8,814 nucleotides of DNA from RGIG2560 sp964418385 (GCA_964418385.1 CAYQLH010000038.1:1-8814); one strand, 5' to 3'; positions 1-7,491 are shown, numbered from the stretch's first letter. The notes: generated by a model not told the origin, from the sequence alone. Made by a program: numbers and translations.

Positions 1-1
1 T

Positions 2-625
2 TTTGAAAAGTTGATGGCGACGATCAAACAGACAGTGATCGAGCGGCTTTTCCGGGTGCGCGCGCCGCGCCTGCGACGCCAGGGCGCAGCTCCGGTCACC
101 GCGCCGGCGGCGCGCGCCTCAGATCAAACGCCTGACCAAGGCTCGACAGTTAGCAAAAAAGCTGATGAAGAAAAAACGGAAGAATCAGAAAAAAATACTG
201 ATATTGTTGATAATTTGACTCTAGATGAAAGCAAGATGACAGCGCAAGTGCCGGCAAGCAAAATACCAACGACGCTCGACGAAGCTTTGGAACAATTTGG
301 TGGTCTGGAAAGCGTGGAAGCGGCCTTGGAAAAAATGGAAGGGTCAGACAGTGAAGCGCTCAAACAACTGCGCGCTGATCCACTCGTAGCCAATTTGCGC
401 GCCACGCCAAGCAAACCGTCAGATAATTCGTCCAGTTCCCTGGCAGCCGCTTTGCGTCGTCAGCAAGCCAATACAGCCAATCAGCCAGCAAATGCTGCCG
501 CTAAAGCTCCTCACGAGTTGACACTGGAAGAAAAATTCGCTCGCTGTGGTCGCAATGATCCTTGTCCGTGTGGCTCCGGCAAAAAATTCAAGAAATGCCA
601 CGGCGCCCCCCAAAACGCCAACTAG
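2..625 (+). CDS. secA: Preprotein translocase ATPase SecA, C-terminal part (5' end outside window)
   Basis: SecA is the cytosolic ATPase that pushes preproteins through SecYEG. Only the last 207 residues are here; the reading frame is open to the left edge, and the first codons (F-E-K-L-M-A-T-I-K) match the end of the helical scaffold domain, so the apparent start codons near position 11 are internal. The last ~20 residues form the SEC-C zinc motif, with ligands in the pattern C-P-C-x8-C-H, which in SecA binds zinc and contacts SecB or ribosomes. Between scaffold and zinc tail lies a linker of about 155 residues, polar and rich in Glu, Lys, Ser and Ala, with a possible helix around 'TLDEALEQFGGLESVEAAL'. 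In E. coli SecA this linker is only about 50-60 residues. The stop is TAG. Identification rests on the scaffold end plus the SEC-C motif; an unrelated SEC-C protein is unlikely because the upstream frame continues. Confidence 0.92.
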   Translation, partial: FEKLMATIKQTVIERLFRVRAPRLRRQGAAPVTAPAARASDQTPDQGSTVSKKADEEKTEESEKNTDIVDNLTLDESKMTAQVPASKIPTTLDEALEQFGGLESVEAALEKMEGSDSEALKQLRADPLVANLRATPSKPSDNSSSSLAAALRRQQANTANQPANAAAKAPHELTLEEKFARCGRNDPCPCGSGKKFKKCHGAPQNAN

Positions 626-660
626 TGCCAGCGCTTAAATGTGCACTATTAGGGCGTTTT
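612..660 (+). terminator. Possible hairpin terminator of secA, overlapping its stop codon
   Basis: AAAACGCC (612-619) is perfectly complementary to GGCGTTTT (653-660), and inside it AGTGC (624-628) pairs with GCACT (643-647). The two stems give a long bipartite hairpin that starts within the last secA codons and ends in four T. The loop is large and the outer stem is partly A-T, so termination strength is uncertain. Confidence 0.4.
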
Positions 661-721
661 ACGCGCTGCGCGGGTTGTTTTGCCTTCGCTTAAATCCGAG
701 TGTGCCATTTTTGATCTAGTG

Positions 722-730
722 TGTTACAAT
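722..730 (+). promoter_or_regulatory. Extended -10 promoter of the HAD phosphatase gene
   Basis: The string TGTTACAAT has the extended -10 form TGn-TACAAT (one mismatch to TATAAT). No good -35 hexamer lies 16-18 bp upstream, which the TGn extension could compensate. Transcription would start near 737 and give a leader of about 42 nt that carries the ribosome binding site. Confidence 0.55.
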
Positions 731-761
731 CAAAAACTGATCTTTAAATCTCAGTTTTTCC

Positions 762-769
762 AAAGGAGG
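762..769 (+). promoter_or_regulatory. Strong Shine-Dalgarno site deciding the start of the HAD gene
   Basis: AAAGGAGG ends 9 nt before the ATG at 779. It is the only textbook Shine-Dalgarno in the window. It rules out the earlier in-frame start at 680, which lies upstream of the promoter and before any ribosome site. Confidence 0.85.
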
Positions 770-778
770 CGCACCACT

Positions 779-1615
779 ATGGTTACCAGAGAAAAACTGG
801 AAGTGCGGTTGCGTCGGGCGTACGGTTTGGACCAGGTAGAGGGGCGATTGAGCAATTACTGGCAACACCACGGCGGACTTTTGGTGATCACTGATTTTGA
901 TGGGTGTTTGACCAAAAAGGACGCTGCTGGACGCGTCACCTCCATTATGGACTTAGTGCGCGATCTTTTGCACAAGTACGATTTGGAGAACTACGAAAAG
1001 TTACACGAGCTACATCTGGAACAGTTGCGCTTGCGTCACGATGAGCAAGTGTCGCCCGCGCACAAGCGTGAATCTGCGGAGCAGGCGTGGAAGCAAACAC
1101 TGCGCATTTTGCGCTCGAGTTTTGCGGTCACTAAGGACGCTTTACGCGAGATTGCTTGGCGGGTGCAGTTCAACTTGCGACCCCAAGTGGCAGAGTGGCT
1201 CACTTACTTGCAGCGCCTTGGTGCTCAGGTGGTGATCTATTCGGCATCAGCGGTGGGAGCCACGGTAATCCCGGAAGTTTTGGCTCGCCATCACGTGACA
1301 GTGACTGATCGCTTGCGGATTATCAGCAATGGCTTTACGTTTGGCAGTTTGGGTAAAATCCAGTTTGATGACGCTATCGTCACACCGTTGAACAAAAGTG
1401 GAGCGGTGGTGTGCGCATTGATAGGATTACCGCCGGCAAATTGCCTGATTTTGGGCGATGCGCCGCCAGACGCCGATGTGCGTGCCGGACTAGACCCTTG
1501 CGAGCAGATCACTACGATTGGTTTTGCTTGTCAGGATGAGTCGGCCTGTTTTGCTCAGTACTATGATTTTGTGGAGCCTACTGACCCGAGCCCGTCCGAT
1601 GTTTTTGAGATTTAA
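779..1615 (+). CDS. HAD-superfamily phosphatase, UMPH-1 pyrimidine 5'-nucleotidase-like
   Basis: A 278-residue cytosolic hydrolase with all HAD motifs: motif I D39-F-D41-G-C-L (nucleophile and acid/base Asp), motif II S155 in 'VVIYSAS', motif III K206 in 'LNKSGAV', and motif IV G226-D227 with D231 for magnesium. A helical cap of about 90 residues sits between motifs I and II. The order and wording resemble the UMPH-1/NT5C3 family ('ITDFD.TL', 'F.FSAG', 'ISN', 'FNK', 'LGDS..D'), which removes phosphate from UMP and CMP; this comparison is from memory. If right, it would act in pyrimidine salvage or nucleotide turnover. Phosphoserine phosphatase-like HADs are the main alternative, so the substrate is uncertain while the fold is not. 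It is a single-gene unit with its own promoter, strong ribosome site and terminator, lying convergent to ruvB. Confidence 0.82.
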   Translation: MVTREKLEVRLRRAYGLDQVEGRLSNYWQHHGGLLVITDFDGCLTKKDAAGRVTSIMDLVRDLLHKYDLENYEKLHELHLEQLRLRHDEQVSPAHKRESAEQAWKQTLRILRSSFAVTKDALREIAWRVQFNLRPQVAEWLTYLQRLGAQVVIYSASAVGATVIPEVLARHHVTVTDRLRIISNGFTFGSLGKIQFDDAIVTPLNKSGAVVCALIGLPPANCLILGDAPPDADVRAGLDPCEQITTIGFACQDESACFAQYYDFVEPTDPSPSDVFEI

Positions 1616-1622
1616 GCGTCAT

Positions 1623-1649
1623 GCCGCGCATCAAGCGCGGCTTTTTATT
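1623..1649 (+). terminator. Intrinsic terminator of the HAD gene
   Basis: A perfect 7-bp G+C-rich stem, GCCGCGC/GCGCGGC, with loop ATCAA is followed by TTTTTATT. It begins 8 nt after the stop codon. This is the clearest intrinsic terminator in the window. Confidence 0.9.
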
Positions 1650-1653
1650 GTGC

Positions 1654-1714
1654 AATTTGTAACAAATTTGAGCGGTTCACGCCTGGAAAAACACAATGCT
1701 ACACGTGCAGCACT
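1654..1714 (-). repeat. 61-bp intergenic repeat, copy A
   Basis: First of three copies (others at 7549-7609 and 7654-7714). On the plus strand it holds the dyad AATTTGT-A-ACAAATT (1654-1668), a variable stretch of about 10 bases, the conserved ACGCCTGG and A-tract (1679-1691), and the near-palindrome AATGCTACACGTGCAGCACT (1695-1714). The distance from the centre of the first dyad to the second is 34 bp in all three copies, with no indels. It lies just after the terminator of the HAD gene and downstream of ruvB, and its functional direction appears to be minus. Confidence 0.85.
1687..1714 (-). terminator. Terminator-like hairpin in repeat copy A, downstream of ruvB
   Basis: On the minus strand the RNA reads AGTGCU-G-CACGUG-U-AGCAUU, an 8-bp stem including two G-U wobbles with loop ACGU, followed after GUG by five U. 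It lies 105 nt beyond the ruvB stop and is the best candidate for ending the ruvB transcript. Confidence 0.6.
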
Positions 1715-1718
1715 GTCA

Positions 1719-1783
1719 TAAATTAAAAATTACAAATTATAAATTAGAAAGAAAATGCGTATTTGTTAATCATTTTTAATTTA
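1719..1783. repeat. AT-rich inverted repeat between copy A and ruvB
   Basis: TAAATTAAAAAT (1719-1730) is perfectly complementary to ATTTTTAATTTA (1772-1783). The pairing continues inward imperfectly (TACAAAT against ATTTGTTA), giving arms of about 19-22 bp around a loop of about 23 bases. The block is almost free of G+C, in strong contrast to the flanking genes. It could be a weak transcription end signal for ruvB, a small non-coding mobile remnant, or an easily melted site; the sequence does not decide. Confidence 0.6.
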
Positions 1784-1818
1784 TCTACGGAGGAAAGTTT
1801 TTCGTTTTAGCAAATTCA

Positions 1819-2814
1819 TTATGCTTGGCGCAAATGTGCTCGGGCAGCGTCTGTGAGCAGTCGCCCTTTGGGTGTTTTTTGGATGAAACCCACTTGTATC
1901 AAATATGGTTCAGTGACTTCCTCGATTGTGACTTCGTCCTCGCTGGTGGCTGCTGCCAGCGTTGAAAGTCCCACCGGTCCACCGCCAAATTTGGTGGCGA
2001 TCGTCTCCAGCAAAAAGCGGTCCGACTCTGTCAAACCCAAAGTGTCAATCTTAAGCAAATCCAGCGCTTCGTCGGTAATTTCCGGCGTCAGCTCTCCGCT
2101 GTGACGCACTTGCGAGAAGTCACGCACGCGCTTGAGCAGTTTGAGAGCGATCCGCGGTGTCCCGCGCCCGCGCTTGGCAATGAGATAAGCGCTTTGGTCG
2201 TCAATTTCTATTTGCAGCTTCTCACCGGCTTTTTTCACAATTTGCGCTAGCGCTTGGGGTTGATAGTATTGCAAGCGATAAGTCAGACCAAAACGATCGC
2301 GGAAAGGTCCAGTCAGCGCACCAAACTTAGTAGTTGCGCCCACCAAGGTAAAAGGCGGTAAATCGATCCGGACTGTTTTCGCGGCTGGTCCTTTGCCAAT
2401 CACCAGATCAAGCGCATAATCTTCCATTGCTGAGTATAGTGTTTCTTCCACGAGCTTGGGTAGACGGTGAATTTCGTCGATAAAAAGCACATCGCGCGGC
2501 TCCAAACTGGTCAAAATCGCGGCTAAATCGCCAGATTTTGTCAAAACTGTCCCCGAAGTCGTGCGAATATTGGAATTCATCTCCTTAGCAATCAAGTGCG
2601 ACAACGTGGTTTTGCCCAAACCAGGCGGACCGTAAAAAAGCGTGTGATCCAAGGCCTCGCCGCGCTCCAGAGCCGCGTGGGTGCCAATACGCAAGGCTTC
2701 TTTGATTTCGTCTTGCCCCAAAAACTCGTCCCACGCGCCGGCGCGCAGCGACGTCAAAAGCACCTCTTCTTCTGGCGTGGCTTCATTGATAAGCTGGTTG
2801 ACATCGGTGCGCAT
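1819..2814 (-). CDS. ruvB: Holliday junction branch migration DNA helicase RuvB
   Basis: RuvB is the hexameric AAA+ motor that, with RuvA, drives branch migration of Holliday junctions in recombination repair. The 331-residue product is full length for the family. Visible motifs are Walker A GPPGLGKT (62-69), Walker B 'LFIDEIH' with D113-E114, sensor 1 GATT (159-162), arginine finger in 'FRDRFG' (R174), sensor 2 region 'RGTPRIA', and a C-terminal winged helix ending in 'EPYLIQVGFIQKTPKGR'. The ATG at 2814 is chosen over an in-frame TTG at 2832 because the TTG falls inside the promoter spacer and would not be transcribed. No ruvA or ruvC lies next to it. The gene follows the giant secreted-protein gene by 70 bp on the same strand but has its own promoter. 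It is intact and ordinary in sequence. Confidence 0.98.
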   Translation of the reverse strand: MRTDVNQLINEATPEEEVLLTSLRAGAWDEFLGQDEIKEALRIGTHAALERGEALDHTLFYGPPGLGKTTLSHLIAKEMNSNIRTTSGTVLTKSGDLAAILTSLEPRDVLFIDEIHRLPKLVEETLYSAMEDYALDLVIGKGPAAKTVRIDLPPFTLVGATTKFGALTGPFRDRFGLTYRLQYYQPQALAQIVKKAGEKLQIEIDDQSAYLIAKRGRGTPRIALKLLKRVRDFSQVRHSGELTPEITDEALDLLKIDTLGLTESDRFLLETIATKFGGGPVGLSTLAAATSEDEVTIEEVTEPYLIQVGFIQKTPKGRLLTDAARAHLRQA

Positions 2815-2820
2815 GTCACT

Positions 2821-2849
2821 TTTATAGCGCAAGCAGCCGCAAAAGTCAA
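2821..2849 (-). promoter_or_regulatory. Near-consensus sigma-70 promoter giving a leaderless ruvB mRNA
   Basis: On the minus strand TTGACT (2849-2844) is followed after exactly 17 bp by TATAAA (2826-2821). The A of the ruvB ATG (2814) is the seventh base after the -10, exactly where transcription normally starts. There is no Shine-Dalgarno sequence between. This predicts a leaderless transcript. Confidence 0.75.
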
Positions 2850-2859
2850 GGGTAGGGAA

Positions 2860-2875
2860 GCGTGCCAGCGTGCCA
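2860..2875. repeat. Tandem 8-bp duplication upstream of ruvB promoter
   Basis: GCGTGCCA occurs twice head to tail between the stop of the giant gene and the ruvB -35. No hairpin with a T-tract is seen in this gap, so transcripts of the giant gene may read through into ruvB. Confidence 0.5.
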
Positions 2876-2884
2876 GACCCGGGC

Positions 2885-5800
2885 TTAAATCGCCACTTCG
2901 TAGCGCTGGATATGCACGTCTTTCATCCAGGCAGGTGCAGAGGTGTTGAAATCTGGTCGCGCGTAGAAAAGATGTGGCGACATATAAGCGTTATAATCTT
3001 TATACTGCCCCGGATCTTCCTCCACGATCTGCCAGTAAGCTTTGCTTTCGTCACCGCCCACACAGGCACCAAAAGTTCGCGGCAGTTTGAGGTCATTATC
3101 GAGTTTATTCCCATTCGTATCACGGCTCCACTGGAGCAGTGTTCCCGCCACTGCTAGTTGACGATCGCAATAGAGGTCACCGTTGAAAGGCGTTATCTCG
3201 GGGTCAGCAACGCGCCAGTGTGGCATGATAAACTCTGAAGCGGCGAAAAATCCCTGTAAATCAGCAGTATATGGCGAGCGACAACCTTCGTTTTCTTCCC
3301 ACGCCTGAGCTGGCAATGTCCCCACGCCAGGATCAATCGTGATCGTATCTCGAGCAATAATCGCCTTGAAGCTGTTTTCCGCAGTGTAGATATTGGTATC
3401 GATCAAGAAGTCACCCTCCGTCACAAAAATGATGAAATTAGTCTCTGGCGCGAAGAAGGCAGAATTTTTGGTCATGTTTTCGCCGTCTGGAGCCGGATCG
3501 TCTCTTTGAGCGCCCAGCATACTCGTGCTGACTCGCTTTTCGGTCGGCCAAGTATCATCGCGTACTGTCTGGTTGTATTTATATTTACTCTCCGTGATGC
3601 CTTTGATCTGACAAATGTAAAAGCCATCGCTGTCTGGGGCTGGGGGATCACCTGGGCCAGTAAATTTTTGCACTAATTCTCGGCAATCTGGCAATTTATT
3701 AATTTCCATGCGATCGGCAAAATACTTATAACTGAGTTCCATGGTGTTGTCAGCTGCCAAATCGCCACCAGTGTTTAGCTCTGCGGTCGAACTCCCACCA
3801 CATCTACCAGTCGCCTTGGTACCATCGGTGGTTTCCTCCGCTGTAGAAAGAGAGGCGTTGGCTTTGCCGTTATAATTGGCGACCGTCCACTGTGGTTGAC
3901 TCACTTCCACGTACATGCCGCAGCGACCGCCATCAGGTCCAGCTTTGTAATTAGTACTATCAGTGCCAGGGATAAAAAGCTGATGTCCTCTTTCGCTTCC
4001 AGATGGAGCCTTACCCAAGTAAGCTTTCCCATCAAACTCTTGCCCGTGTGCTGAATCCGTCACAATGCGACCGCCGCTCACTTTTTCGCTGCAACGCAAA
4101 AGATGAAAACATTGTTTATCAGCACCCATGTCTTTTATCTTTGGGCAGCCCACGTGTGCATCTGTTTGCGGCGTTGTATAAGCACAATTGTAATAACCAC
4201 CCGTGCCGTAGCCAGGTTCGCCCGCGTGAGTTTGATGGAAATTAATTTCTGGATATTGGCATTTCATATAATCTGTCCTGTTTCTATCAGAGAAAGTAAA
4301 ACCAGCATCACAAGTGGGCTGTTGACACGCTCTGGTGCCATAAATCGTGTTACCACAACCATCGTCTTTTTTCTCTCTGCCGTCAGGACCCAGGCAAGGT
4401 ACTTGGTAAACACCATAACCGTAATCGCTTTCATTGACACAAGCGGCCGTGCAAGGCTTGCAAGCTACTTCCACTTTTTCGCAATGCTCGTCGTCTTTAC
4501 CCCAGCAACGCTCTTCGTATTGCCGACCACAACTGTAATTAAAACCGTCGTATGTCACCGGATCTGGCAGCGCAATGCATTTACGCACAAAACTGTAATT
4601 GCGGCGACAGTTATTGTTGATATAGCCATATTCTTTTTGCTCACTCACGCTGCACGTCTTGCTATTTTGGCTGGCAAAAATAGCGGCGTCATTGGGCACA
4701 CACTTGTCGTAGCGGCACACCTGGACGTTGCTTGTCTCTTCGCGCCGGAAGTAAGCTTTGGGGGCGTAAATCACTTTACCTGTGCGATAGTCGACACTGC
4801 GTTCAGCGCGCCAGACCAACCAAGCGTTACGCTGATTGTAATACTTTTCGTTGGCATTGACCCAGTGGTCGCCGCCTTCATTTTCCGCGCGCACAGTTTC
4901 GCCCTTGCTGGGACTACAAGTCAGATCGCCAGGAGTAGTTACCTTACAACCGCAACTGCACGTAATCGCTTCACCAGACGGCGTATAAACGGTTTCGCGG
5001 CAGATCTCGCTTTCGCCCAAATCAGCCCGACACTGCGCCGCTGAATTGTATCCAGGGGTATAATAGCCATAAGTTTCGCACTTTTCTGTATCTGGCGGGT
5101 CTGGAGTTTCTTTCGTGGGGCAGGTGGCGTCATAACACTCGATAATATTGCCACTATCCGCTCGGACATTTTGCCGATGAGCACTTATGGGTTTACCATC
5201 AGTAGCCAAATCAGTGTAGCTCGTACATTTCTTTGAGGTAAAAACCTGGTCTTTGGTGTAATAACCTTTGCTCACGCACGCATTTTCGCAATGGCTGATG
5301 CACTGGAAATTAATGCCTTTATCTGTTTGTTGGCTGAAGACGGCAATTTCATTCTTTTTAGCGCAAGTCGAATCACCTTCTTCCATCATTGGTTCACCAG
5401 AAGGTCCGTTGATTTCGCTACAAGGTTTGCGACAAGCCACCACGCATTGCGCTTTTTTGCCTGGAAGCCACCTTGTGATGGCGCTTTCACCCGAGCATTC
5501 GCCCTCGCGAATCCGCCAATAGCGCTCGTCGCTGAGACCAAGATCTGGCGTGAGAAATTGCTTCCAATTTCCCAAACTCCCGTCATCAGTTTTGGCCTGC
5601 GAGTCATAGTGCCAACCGTTAGCTCGCGCTTGTGTACACGTGTTGAAAGTGCCGCATCTTTGGCAATTTCTACCGAGGCTCGGCACCCATTCGCTTCTAG
5701 TGACCACGCCGAGTTGCCCGCAGTCTTCATCAGTTTCTATCAAAGCATCGTCCACTTCGCGGCAATTAGTTTCGTGTTTATAACAACCAAATTTTTCACA

Positions 5801-7471
5801 CTGACCGTAATTAATGCGACCCATGATCTTTGGATCGTAGTTACAAGGCCAACTGTGTTTGTGTGTATCGCCGTAAATTTGACCATTAGTGGCGTATGCG
5901 TCAGTGCCTTGTTTAACTAGCTTGTTGACCGCGTCCAGGCAGCTTTCCAGTTTCAGGCGCACTTTGCATCGCTCGGTGTCATGTGACGCATCTCGACACA
6001 AATCCTCAGTCCAAGCGTCGGGATTGCTCACTTCTTTCACCTGCTCATAATTGTTCATGCTGGTGCGGACGTAGTCAATGGCAGTGCGCAAATCGGCAAT
6101 CCTATCTGGCAAGCCAGCCACGTATTCTTTTAATTCTTCCAGTCCCCCTTGATTTCTTTTATATTCTGCGTGATAATCTTCGGCTTGTTGGCGCAACTGC
6201 GACCGGCACTCGTCATACGCTACATTATCGCCACACTTCCAGCTGTACTCATCGTAGTGAAAATAATAATGGTAAGTTTTTGAGAAACTGCCATCGTTGT
6301 ACAAGCGCTTATACTTACGCCAAAGACCATCATACAGTTCCATCCAATCCTTCACCTCTGCCCGGCACTGACTTTCAGACGACGAACCGCAATCATAGCT
6401 GCAGATGCTACTTTTCAGCGTCGCACCGCTTTTGGTCCCGTGCTGATACAAGCTGGCGTAACAATTATATTTGTTTTCATACTGGTCTTTGAGTGTCTTG
6501 AGTTTGATGCGACAATTTGCAGGTGGCTGCTCAGTATCACACTCGACAGAATAGGGGTCAGCAGTCACTGTATACAGATACCGCTCTTGATAATAATCGC
6601 TTTCTCCAGAGTGGCTGCTTAAAGTGCTAAATTTGACCCACCGTTGACGCGCTTGTTCTACTTCTTGCTCCATAGACGTAATGTTGCCATCACAACTTTT
6701 TATTGACAAGCCGCGCAAAGTAGTCTCCAGAGTCGTCAAAGCGCTGGTGACCGCGTCGTGATTGTAACCATTGGGATCCGGCACCGTGAGCTCTTTCTCA
6801 TAATCAAGACAATTAAAATCCATAATCAATTCTTCCACCAATTCGTTGACAGTCGAAACTGCTCGTCGCAGTCGGATCAAAGCTTCAGTTTTTTGGTTGA
6901 CAAATTCTAGCAAATGCGTTGAAAAGTTTTCTGTTAACGGGTTTTCAGAGATATTAACGGTGCTTTGGTAGGTAATAGTGTCGCATTTTTTGCCTGTATA
7001 CGTTTCATACAACTTGCACGGATTGGCGCAAATCTGGGTAAAATAGTCAGATGCACTCAAGTAACCCTGCTCGCATTTTTGCATGGTGCCATCGCAGTCG
7101 GTTTTTTGGATAATCAAATTTCGCGAGTAGTGTGCGCAACCTCTAGACTCCAAACTGCGCCAATCCCACCATGAATAATAATAATCCTTACCACTGCGAG
7201 TTTTAATACTAGTCCGCAGATTGGCGTAATTAATCTCACCCCCGCAAAAGTTGATAAAAGCATCCAACTGTTGTGGACGCCTGAGGTAATAAGTCAACCA
7301 GTACTGATAAACGTTGGGGTTGCCACCGCCATAATCTGTATGTGCCAAAGGACACACCCAGGCTTGCGGTGGCACTTGGGCTTGCGCTGGCATCTGCACA
7401 AAACCAAAAAACACCGCCACCAGAATCGCTAATCGCCAGCGTCGCCAGAAAAAGTCACCGTGTTTGCTCAT
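2885..7471 (-). CDS. Giant cysteine-rich secreted protein, function unknown (1528 aa)
   Basis: No family recognised for most of its length. Residues 1-31 are a Sec signal peptide: basic 'KHGDFFWRRWR', hydrophobic core 'LAILVAVFFGF', probable cleavage after 'PAQA'. The mature part has about 74 cysteines, an even number and near 5%, suggesting extensive disulfides. Regions (ATG numbering): ~35-165 Trp/Tyr-rich; ~175-285 helical; ~310-515 charged helices, each preceded by a C-x(7-9)-C-[RK] pair; ~540-1130 dense cysteine modules with 'CEKFGCY', 'KGYY' and 'CETYGYY' motifs; ~1170-1300 Thr/Gly-rich; ~1340-1528 beta-rich, like the end domain I recall from Patescibacteria surface proteins. There is no C-terminal anchor or sorting signal. 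The ATG at 7471 is used because an upstream in-frame GTG (7489) lies before the expected transcription start. An adhesin or extracellular structural role is a guess. The frame is intact. Confidence 0.9.
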   Translation of the reverse strand: MSKHGDFFWRRWRLAILVAVFFGFVQMPAQAQVPPQAWVCPLAHTDYGGGNPNVYQYWLTYYLRRPQQLDAFINFCGGEINYANLRTSIKTRSGKDYYYSWWDWRSLESRGCAHYSRNLIIQKTDCDGTMQKCEQGYLSASDYFTQICANPCKLYETYTGKKCDTITYQSTVNISENPLTENFSTHLLEFVNQKTEALIRLRRAVSTVNELVEELIMDFNCLDYEKELTVPDPNGYNHDAVTSALTTLETTLRGLSIKSCDGNITSMEQEVEQARQRWVKFSTLSSHSGESDYYQERYLYTVTADPYSVECDTEQPPANCRIKLKTLKDQYENKYNCYASLYQHGTKSGATLKSSICSYDCGSSSESQCRAEVKDWMELYDGLWRKYKRLYNDGSFSKTYHYYFHYDEYSWKCGDNVAYDECRSQLRQQAEDYHAEYKRNQGGLEELKEYVAGLPDRIADLRTAIDYVRTSMNNYEQVKEVSNPDAWTEDLCRDASHDTERCKVRLKLESCLDAVNKLVKQGTDAYATNGQIYGDTHKHSWPCNYDPKIMGRINYGQCEKFGCYKHETNCREVDDALIETDEDCGQLGVVTRSEWVPSLGRNCQRCGTFNTCTQARANGWHYDSQAKTDDGSLGNWKQFLTPDLGLSDERYWRIREGECSGESAITRWLPGKKAQCVVACRKPCSEINGPSGEPMMEEGDSTCAKKNEIAVFSQQTDKGINFQCISHCENACVSKGYYTKDQVFTSKKCTSYTDLATDGKPISAHRQNVRADSGNIIECYDATCPTKETPDPPDTEKCETYGYYTPGYNSAAQCRADLGESEICRETVYTPSGEAITCSCGCKVTTPGDLTCSPSKGETVRAENEGGDHWVNANEKYYNQRNAWLVWRAERSVDYRTGKVIYAPKAYFRREETSNVQVCRYDKCVPNDAAIFASQNSKTCSVSEQKEYGYINNNCRRNYSFVRKCIALPDPVTYDGFNYSCGRQYEERCWGKDDEHCEKVEVACKPCTAACVNESDYGYGVYQVPCLGPDGREKKDDGCGNTIYGTRACQQPTCDAGFTFSDRNRTDYMKCQYPEINFHQTHAGEPGYGTGGYYNCAYTTPQTDAHVGCPKIKDMGADKQCFHLLRCSEKVSGGRIVTDSAHGQEFDGKAYLGKAPSGSERGHQLFIPGTDSTNYKAGPDGGRCGMYVEVSQPQWTVANYNGKANASLSTAEETTDGTKATGRCGGSSTAELNTGGDLAADNTMELSYKYFADRMEINKLPDCRELVQKFTGPGDPPAPDSDGFYICQIKGITESKYKYNQTVRDDTWPTEKRVSTSMLGAQRDDPAPDGENMTKNSAFFAPETNFIIFVTEGDFLIDTNIYTAENSFKAIIARDTITIDPGVGTLPAQAWEENEGCRSPYTADLQGFFAASEFIMPHWRVADPEITPFNGDLYCDRQLAVAGTLLQWSRDTNGNKLDNDLKLPRTFGACVGGDESKAYWQIVEEDPGQYKDYNAYMSPHLFYARPDFNTSAPAWMKDVHIQRYEVAI

Positions 7472-7491
7472 TTTTGCCTTACAATACACCC

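Noticed and set aside
11..625. A separate small SEC-C protein starting near position 11
   Set aside because: The frame is open to the window edge and encodes the end of the SecA scaffold, so it is a truncated secA.
680..778. Start of the HAD protein at 680
   Set aside because: It precedes the promoter and would add 33 residues not resembling the family; the Shine-Dalgarno at 762-769 serves the ATG at 779.
2812..2832. TTG at 2832 as ruvB start
   Set aside because: It lies in the spacer of the ruvB promoter and adds six residues not expected in RuvB.
4103..5044. 313-codon open frame on the plus strand inside the giant gene
   Set aside because: It is antisense to a long intact frame with signal peptide, promoter and cysteine pattern; its product is a hydrophobic, motif-free shadow.
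7469..7489. GTG at 7489 as start of the giant gene
   Set aside because: It is upstream of the predicted transcription start, whereas AAGG is correctly placed for the ATG at 7471.
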